Shown: positions 19,085-22,736 of the stretch, piece after piece
Position numbering within the stretch: the stretch's first letter is position 1
How the letters are laid out: each line of letters opens with the position of its first letter
NCBI GenBank assembly: GCA_002440065.1
Contig: DJRK01000058.1
Location: 17,375 to 40,110 of the forward strand
Source of the DNA: Atopobium sp. UBA6362
GTDB taxonomy: Bacteria; Actinomycetota; Coriobacteriia; Coriobacteriales; Atopobiaceae
Reading direction: 5' to 3'
DNA: 22,736 bases
The notes under the pieces: model-generated
Seen by the model: the letters and a program-made list of their open reading frames with translations, nothing else
Told to the model about the DNA's origin: nothing
Database searches by the model: none
Position numbers and translations under genes: made by a program

Positions 19085-19527
19085 GCTATCCAGCCCGCTT
19101 TCCTCATACCGTCCTCGATAAGACGGCTCCAGCCCATGAACGGCACGTACTCCGCGAGGCAGTATGGGCTGGCGCCCTTGTACTTCGTCTTGAGCAGCAT
19201 GTAGCCGTACTCGCTGTCCCGGTCGAACCGCTTGAGCTTCCCGCCTACCTCGCAGCCGTCCGGGGTGAGCGTCAAATCGACCCCGGACACGGTCTTCATG
19301 TGCACGGGCAGTGCGAACTCGTCCAGGAGTCTGTAGATACTCCAGGCCCGGCAGACGACGGTCTCCCCGCAATCCGTCCGAAGCTCCGCGTAGCCTCCGG
19401 TCCCGTCGTCGTGCGGCTCGAGGTCGAACCTGCTTCCCTCGAGCTGTTCCACCGCTTCCGCGATGGCGTGCTCCCGCTCCTCGTAGCTGGCGAAATTGCC
19501 GTCGCGCAAATCGAAATGCTTTTCCAT
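19078..19527 (-). CDS. unknown accessory protein
   Basis: ATG 19527 with GAGGAGGAAG upstream. The 149-residue acidic product has an N-terminal helix (YEEREHAIAEAVEQLEGSRF), a beta region (GYAELRTDCGETVVCRAWSI, PVHMKTVSGVDLTLTPDGCE), and a C-terminus GYMLLKTKYKGASPYCLAEY. No motif recognised. It is one of the larger members of the reverse operon. Confidence 0.68.
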   Translation of the reverse strand: MEKHFDLRDGNFASYEEREHAIAEAVEQLEGSRFDLEPHDDGTGGYAELRTDCGETVVCRAWSIYRLLDEFALPVHMKTVSGVDLTLTPDGCEVGGKLKRFDRDSEYGYMLLKTKYKGASPYCLAEYVPFMGWSRLIEDGMRKAGWIAC

Positions 19528-19554
19528 CGTGCTTCCTCCTCGTCTCGGAATGCC

Positions 19555-20187
19555 CTACTCGTCCTCGCCTGCGTACTCGTCCGCAATCTCTCCGACGATG
19601 CTCCAGAACTCGTCGTCGGTGACGCATCTGGAGAAATAGGCCCTGGTCTCGTCCTCGTGCTTTTCGTAGACTCTTTCGGCGATTGCATGGAAAGCGTCGC
19701 CGGGAAGCAGCTCGTAGATAGTGCCAGCGAGCATGTCGGCCACTTTGAGAGCGACGCGGTCTAGCGTGCTGAAATGGGCGTCGTCCAAGATTTTCGCGAG
19801 CTCGTCGTCCGTGACGCTCACTGGGAAAAATCTCGTTAGGAGCCCGCTCCCGGCTTTTTCCTCTTGAAAAAGCCCATCGCGGATCTTCTCGAGGTCGAAG
19901 TCGTCAGCGAAATCACCGCACAGGTCCTCGACTACCCTGGATGCCTCATGGCAATCGAGAGCCTCGTCGCCCAGGTACTCGACGACGCAAATGCTCCCCT
20001 CCGGTACCGCTGTGCACTCGCGGAAACCGTCCTCGTCCTCGACCCAGACGACGGGTGGGACCTCCGCGAATCTCCAATCGTCCACAGCGAAATCGCCGTC
20101 CGTCTCGACCCACTCGCGGAAGCGGTAGTAGCCCGCTCCCTCCCACACGTCGCCCACGACGCGCTTGCCGTCAAATCGCTTCTCCAT
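19555..20187 (-). CDS. strongly acidic accessory protein
   Basis: Start set at ATG 20187, with GGGAGGAT upstream. The 210-residue product contains, by hand count, 55 Asp/Glu against 20 Lys/Arg. Segments include WVETDGDFAVDDWRFAEVPP, LCGDFADDFDLEKIRDGLFQ, SVTDDELAKILDDAHFSTLD and CVTDDEFWSIVGEIADEYAG. The two T-D-D-E-x repeats suggest an internal duplication. No family recognised. Charge of this order is seen in DNA-mimic anti-restriction proteins, but many acidic proteins are not mimics. Confidence 0.68.
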   Translation of the reverse strand: MEKRFDGKRVVGDVWEGAGYYRFREWVETDGDFAVDDWRFAEVPPVVWVEDEDGFRECTAVPEGSICVVEYLGDEALDCHEASRVVEDLCGDFADDFDLEKIRDGLFQEEKAGSGLLTRFFPVSVTDDELAKILDDAHFSTLDRVALKVADMLAGTIYELLPGDAFHAIAERVYEKHEDETRAYFSRCVTDDEFWSIVGEIADEYAGEDE

Positions 20188-20204
20188 GATATAATCCTCC
20201 CGTA

Positions 20205-20543
20205 CTAGGCGATATCTATCCCGATGCACTGGAGACGCTCCAGCTCCCATGCGTCGATTGCTTCCACTGCTTCCTCGCTAAGCGGGGCAGACGCGCGAAC
20301 ACCCCACCAGTAACCCTCGATTGCGCCCGTGCCCGTGTCTATGCAGACGTTTGGCCCGCCGAATGCGACCATCAAGGAGACACTGCTATACACAGCGCCA
20401 CGGTGGGAAATCGACGCGGTGAAATCCTCTCTGTAGATATCGCGATCTTCGAAATAGTCGTAGATGCTGCCATTCCCCAAAGCCTTCTCAATTTCCTCGC
20501 GCACGGACTCGCATGCTGCGGATAGATACTCTTTGCCGTCCAT
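20205..20543 (-). CDS. acidic accessory protein, GGPN motif
   Basis: Start set at ATG 20543 with GAGGAGG upstream. The 112-residue product has a helical N-terminus and a beta core: YREDFTASISHRGAVYSSVS, LMVAFGGPNVCIDTGTGAIE, GYWWGVRASAPLSEEAVEAI. The motif V-x-x-G-G-P-N-V-x-I-D-T ... G-x-W-G recurs in small proteins of mobile elements of gut bacteria (memory); no function is known to me. It follows the structured leader at 20566-20678. Confidence 0.7.
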   Translation of the reverse strand: MDGKEYLSAACESVREEIEKALGNGSIYDYFEDRDIYREDFTASISHRGAVYSSVSLMVAFGGPNVCIDTGTGAIEGYWWGVRASAPLSEEAVEAIDAWELERLQCIGIDIA

Positions 20544-20565
20544 GGTAAAATCCTCCTCGTCTAGG

Positions 20566-20678
20566 GGGGCATACCGCCCCGCTCGTATTTCCGGTGCCGT
20601 TTTCACCGGGAGGGCATTCCGCCCCGCCGAAATCGCTTCCTAGCGGTCTCGGCGGGGCGGCCCGCAAATGGGGCCGCC
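20566..20678 (-). ncRNA. structured leader, copy A of a two-copy RNA
   Basis: On the reverse strand, between the stop of the upstream gene and the next start: hairpin H1 (20656-20663 with 20671-20678, 8 bp), long stem H2 (20621-20630 with 20649-20658, 10 bp) with an inner hairpin (20632-20637 with 20642-20647), and short hairpin H3 (GGGC 20612-20615 with GCCC 20621-20624). H1/H2 and H2/H3 share strands, so they exclude each other. Two more hairpins follow: CCGGTG/CACCGG (20591-20596 with 20604-20609) and GGGGC/GCCCC (20566-20570 with 20576-20580). No T tract. See copy B at 21658-21724. Confidence 0.6.
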
Positions 20679-21122
20679 CTAGTTGTAGTAAGCGCCCATG
20701 CGCTCCACGAGCGCGAGGAAATCGTGCTCCACGTCGCTCTCCTCCACCGTCTCCTCCACCGTCATGTAGGCCGCGAGGAGCCCGCGCAGATCCGCCTCGC
20801 GAATGCCGTTGCCGCGTGCCTGGGACAGGCACGTCGCCGAATCCCGCGGCTCGAGGTGCACCACGTCGAGCAGCTCGAATCCCGTCTCGAGCCCGTAGCA
20901 GCCCGTCACGCCGTCCCGCGCGGCCTCCACCGCCGCCTCCTGGTACAGCTCTCCCGGATGCGAGGCAGAATCCCATGCGTAGGACTCCGTGGGGATTGCC
21001 CCGCGCTCCTCGAATGCATAGCGCTCCGCCGCCTCGATGGCCGCCCGCTTGGACTTGTGCGCGGCCTCGAATGGCACCACGAGGCCATCCTCGCCGCACA
21101 CGAGGTAGCCGCACCACGTCAT
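20679..21122 (-). CDS. acidic accessory protein, unknown
   Basis: ATG 21122 with GAGGAGG upstream, in an ATGA overlap with the previous gene. The 147-residue product starts MTWCGYLVCGEDGLVVPFEA, continues AHKSKRAAIEAAERYAFEER, and ends with helices (LLAAYMTVEETVEESDVEHD, ALVERMGAYYN). No motif recognised. The acid-rich C-terminus fits the general character of the operon. Confidence 0.68.
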   Translation of the reverse strand: MTWCGYLVCGEDGLVVPFEAAHKSKRAAIEAAERYAFEERGAIPTESYAWDSASHPGELYQEAAVEAARDGVTGCYGLETGFELLDVVHLEPRDSATCLSQARGNGIREADLRGLLAAYMTVEETVEESDVEHDFLALVERMGAYYN

Positions 21123-21358
21123 GCCGCCGCCTCCTCGAGCACTATCCCCTCGGCTGCGCGGAAGAACCACTGCCCGCGCTTCTTCGCCCACCTCGCGCCC
21201 AGCTTCTCGAGGTTGCGCTCGGAAGCGGGTGTAAAAGTCCCCTCGAGCCACACGCATATGCCGGACCACTCGCACGGAATGCCCTTGTCACGTAGGTACC
21301 GCATTATCACGAGGACGTCGCCGGCCGTCTTGAGTGGGTACTCCGCTTTCCCGGCCAT
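21119..21358 (-). CDS. small accessory protein, G-A-R-W-x-K-K-R type
   Basis: ATG 21358 with GGAGGC upstream. The 79-residue product has GIPCEWSGICVWLEGTFTPA and LEKLGARWAKKRGQWFFRAA, the order W-x-G-x-x-V-W-L-x-G ... L-K/E-x-L-G-x-R-W-x-x-K-R-x-x-W-x-F/Y found in short proteins of phages and integrative elements. No known function. Its stop overlaps the next start (ATGA). Confidence 0.7.
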   Translation of the reverse strand: MAGKAEYPLKTAGDVLVIMRYLRDKGIPCEWSGICVWLEGTFTPASERNLEKLGARWAKKRGQWFFRAAEGIVLEEAAA

Positions 21359-21360
21359 GG

Positions 21361-21630
21361 CTATGCCTCCTCGGGGTAGCACTTCGCGTCGAGCATCTCG
21401 CCGTCGCCGTCCTCGTCCCACGCGAACAGGCCTACCTCGACGAAACGATCCGGGCGCTTGTCCGAACTCGCGAGGCCGTCCCACTCGTCGCGCGGGTCCA
21501 TGTCGTCGAAGAATGCCCTCGCCTTCTCGAGACTTTCGAAATCCCATACCGTCGGGACACCGTCCTCCACATTGCGCTCGTGCGTCATGTTCTTGCGCAT
21601 CCCGCGCTCGACCGTGTAACTCTGCTGCAT
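21361..21630 (-). CDS. acidic accessory protein, unknown
   Basis: Start set at ATG 21630 with GGAGGAAAG upstream. The 89-residue product (MQQSYTVERGMRKNMTHERN, DFESLEKARAFFDDMDPRDE, GLFAWDEDGDGEMLDAKCYP) has 24 acidic against 11 basic residues by hand count. It follows the structured leader copy B. It ends 2 bases before the next ATG. No family recognised. Confidence 0.68.
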   Translation of the reverse strand: MQQSYTVERGMRKNMTHERNVEDGVPTVWDFESLEKARAFFDDMDPRDEWDGLASSDKRPDRFVEVGLFAWDEDGDGEMLDAKCYPEEA

Positions 21631-21657
21631 AGTCTTTCCTCCATCGTCTCGTTTCCC

Positions 21658-21724
21658 GGGGCTTCTCGCCCCGCCGAATCCCCTCGCAAGGGGACTCTGC
21701 GGGGCGGCCCACGTGGGGCCGCCC
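21658..21724 (-). ncRNA. structured leader, copy B of a two-copy RNA
   Basis: Same layout as copy A: H1 (GGGCGGCCC 21702-21710 with GGGCCGCCC 21716-21724), H2 (GCCCCGC 21668-21674 with GCGGGGC 21699-21705) with an inner hairpin TCCCCT/AGGGGA (21679-21684 with 21689-21694), and H3 (GGGGC 21658-21662 with GCCCC 21668-21672). The inner stem differs from copy A at several positions but still pairs. H3 lies just upstream of the ribosome site of the 21361-21630 gene. Confidence 0.6.
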
Positions 21725-21731
21725 GGGCGTG

Positions 21732-22154
21732 CTAGTCGAACCAGTGGAGCATGTACATGTCTCGCCCGCGCTTGTCGACGACCGACAGATAGAGCCCATG
21801 GCTCTCGAGGCGCAGCGCCCCGCCCGTGAGATCCTCCAGACGCTTCTTGAGCTTCGTGCATCGCGTCTGCAAGCGCTCTTCCTCGCGCTGGTGGGCGGGC
21901 CGCGGCTTTCCGTCGCGGTCGAAGTTCCGCGGGTCGTTGTCGGCCTCCCAGTGCCTCGCCGCTGCAAGCGCATGGCGCTGGATGGAGTCGAGCAGCTTGC
22001 CGCACTCCTCGACGTGCTCGGCCGTGGCTCCTCCCGTCATATCCGCGAGTTCCCAGGCGGACACGTGGCGCTGGTACCAAACTGCATCGCGCTTGTTCAG
22101 GCGCTCGGAGCAGTACGGGCGGGGGACGGTCTCGGTTGCTTTCTCGGTTTCCAT
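21732..22154 (-). CDS. accessory protein, helical, unknown
   Basis: ATG 22154 with GAGAGGAT upstream. The 140-residue product begins METEKATETVPRPYCSERLN, has His-containing helices (WYQRHVSAWELADMTGGATA, HVEECGKLLDSIQRHALAAA, RHWEADNDP), and a coiled-coil-like C-terminal part (REEERLQTRCTKLKKRLEDL) before a beta end (ESHGLYLSVVDKRGRDMYML). No family recognised. Confidence 0.7.
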   Translation of the reverse strand: METEKATETVPRPYCSERLNKRDAVWYQRHVSAWELADMTGGATAEHVEECGKLLDSIQRHALAAARHWEADNDPRNFDRDGKPRPAHQREEERLQTRCTKLKKRLEDLTGGALRLESHGLYLSVVDKRGRDMYMLHWFD

Positions 22155-22183
22155 TGTGTATCCTCTCTAGTGCAGATAGGGGC

Positions 22184-22255
22184 CTATTGGTTTGTGCGTA
22201 TGCAGATCGCGGCGAGTACCGTTGCTACGGCTATCGCTATGACTGTCACGTTCAT
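22184..22255 (-). CDS. 23-residue membrane microprotein
   Basis: ATG 22255 is preceded by AAAGGAGG at ideal spacing on the reverse strand. The product MNVTVIAIAVATVLAAICIR, TNQ is one membrane helix with a positive C-terminal end. The strong ribosome site is the best support for any of the tiny membrane frames in this window. Function unknown. Confidence 0.6.
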   Translation of the reverse strand: MNVTVIAIAVATVLAAICIRTNQ

Positions 22256-22269
22256 TCCGCCTCCTTTCT

Positions 22270-22293
22270 GCGAGGGCGCCACAACGCCCTCGC
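22270..22293. repeat. 9-bp hairpin between small reverse genes
   Basis: GCGAGGGCG (22270-22278) and CGCCCTCGC (22285-22293) pair around a 6-base loop. No T tract on either side. It may stabilise transcripts or separate the first gene from the rest. Confidence 0.55.
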
Positions 22294-22312
22294 ATAGTTG
22301 GCACGCTAGTTG

Positions 22313-22462
22313 CTAGTCGACGTCTTGAGTATCGTCGTTGGTGTCGGTTCCACCGTCACCGGGTTTGCTACTATCGTGTTTGTGTTTGTTGTAGAGGGTT
22401 GTGACTAGCTCGACTATCAAGCCGGCTAGCACGCCCTCTACGACGTTTAGCAGGTCTTCCAT
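22313..22462 (-). CDS. small membrane protein, first gene of the reverse operon
   Basis: ATG 22462 with AAAGGAGGG upstream. The 49-residue product is MEDLLNVVEGVLAGLIVELV, TTLYNKHKHDSSKPGDGGTD then an Asp-rich tail: one membrane helix (~8-24) and a hydrophilic C-terminus. It is the first gene after the promoter at 22554-22583. Size and layout resemble small holin-like or phage membrane peptides, but no family is recognised. Confidence 0.6.
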   Translation of the reverse strand: MEDLLNVVEGVLAGLIVELVTTLYNKHKHDSSKPGDGGTDTNDDTQDVD

Positions 22463-22499
22463 CTCTTCCCTCCTTTCCCTATATAGCCTTGTCAAGGTA

Positions 22500-22546
22500 C
22501 CCGGCCGTGTGGCCGGGCCTTGTCGCATGGCCTCTTGCCTTGCGAC
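22500..22546 (-). other. leader hairpins of the reverse operon
   Basis: Two hairpins follow the predicted start of transcription: GTCGCA/TGCGAC (22522-22527 with 22541-22546) at the very 5' end, and CCCGGCC/GGCCGGG (22500-22506 with 22511-22517). They could protect the 5' end or attenuate transcription before the first gene. Confidence 0.5.
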
Positions 22547-22553
22547 TGTTTGC

Positions 22554-22583
22554 ACTATAAGCCCGCGGGCTTACAGCCGTCAA
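22554..22583 (-). promoter_or_regulatory. promoter of the reverse accessory operon with palindromic spacer
   Basis: Reverse strand: TTGACG (22578-22583), 18-base spacer, TATAGT (22554-22559); both boxes match 5 of 6. The spacer and edge hold a perfect 16-base palindrome, TAAGCCCGCGGGCTTA at 22558-22573, an obvious repressor site. A-rich sequence sits directly upstream of the -35 as in an UP element. This is the best promoter in the reverse region. Confidence 0.68.
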
Positions 22584-22690
22584 GGGTTTTAGCCGACTTT
22601 TTTGCGGCTGCACCCGCCGCGACGGGCGTTTTAGCCGTCTGACCTGGTGTTTTGGCTGCGAGATTTTTTTGCGGCCGCGACGGCCGCGGG
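22584..22690. repeat. T-tract repeats upstream of the reverse promoter
   Basis: GTTTTAGCCG occurs at 22586-22595 and 22628-22637 and as GTTTTGGCTG at 22649-22658; the spacings are 42 and 21 bases, close to four and two helical turns. TTTTTTGCGGC runs occur at about 22598 and 22665. The region is GC-rich apart from these tracts and holds no gene. It could be curved DNA, a binding array, or part of an origin/partition site. Confidence 0.55.
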
Positions 22691-22700
22691 CGGGCTAGCC

Positions 22701-22736
22701 TTGCCCTTGCCCTTGCCCTTGCCCTTGCCCTTGCCC
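22701..22736. repeat. six perfect TTGCCC tandem copies at the window end
   Basis: TTGCCC is repeated six times without change and runs to the last base. The true copy number is unknown because the window stops inside it. No gene overlaps it. Confidence 0.9.

Noticed and set aside
1..22736. tRNA, rRNA or insertion-sequence genes
   Set aside because: I looked for tRNA-like 3' ends near the candidate attP and for transposase motifs and saw none.

Overview
The window looks like a temperate phage of a GC-rich Gram-positive host. Shine-Dalgarno sites are strong (AGGAGG type), genes are packed with ATGA, GTGA or TAGTG overlaps, and it carries an SPP1-like holin, an Amidase_2 endolysin, a tyrosine integrase with divergent repressor and Cro-like genes, an ERF annealase, SSB, an initiator and helicase loader pair, and several zinc-ribbon orphans. 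A gut Coriobacteriia host (Eggerthella or Collinsella relatives) is my best guess from composition and gene style, but nothing in the sequence proves it.

Layout. (1) 1-2036, forward: end of the structural/tail region, a collar-domain tail protein, a small membrane protein, holin and endolysin, closed by a hairpin. (2) 2104-3006, reverse: three-gene toxin-antitoxin-like operon with a RelE/ParE-type toxin. (3) 3181-5044, forward: five-gene cassette of phage-type small proteins ending in a ferritin-like four-helix protein. (4) 5041-5379, reverse: sigma-region-4-like regulator. (5) 5380-5779: gene-free, with direct and inverted repeats that look like integrase arm sites (candidate attP). (6) 5780-7245, reverse: integrase and repressor. 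(7) 7246-7388: divergent promoter/operator region. (8) 7389-17693, forward: the early operon, with Cro-like and Xis-like proteins, a large hairpin element, ERF, an HNH homing-type endonuclease, SSB, an initiator with the probable origin inside its coding sequence, a DnaC-like loader, a PD-(D/E)XK nuclease, a zinc/HNH-like protein, DUF3310, a Lar-like protein, a frameshifted DNA adenine methylase, HicAB, and a YjcQ-like protein. (9) 17690-22462, reverse: an accessory operon of about 13 small, mostly unrecognised and often acidic proteins with three HTH or conserved small proteins at its 3' end, apparently driven by a promoter at 22554-22583 whose spacer is a 16-bp palindrome. (10) 22584-22736: A/T-tract repeats and six perfect TTGCCC copies at the window edge.

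How it fits together. The repressor and Cro-like protein face each other across a palindrome that contains both -35 boxes, the expected lysis/lysogeny switch. The early operon supplies recombination (ERF, SSB, resolvase-like nuclease), replication (initiator plus loader) and DNA modification. Because int and its candidate attP lie directly beside the lysis genes, the map is that of a circular or excised phage genome rather than an integrated prophage.

The parts that look least described are the reverse accessory operon with its Aca2/YdiL-like regulator (possible anti-defence genes), a two-copy intergenic RNA with mutually exclusive hairpins and compensatory changes, a roughly 146-nt near-perfect hairpin in the early leader, and 15-bp iterons that double as five-residue repeats in the initiator.
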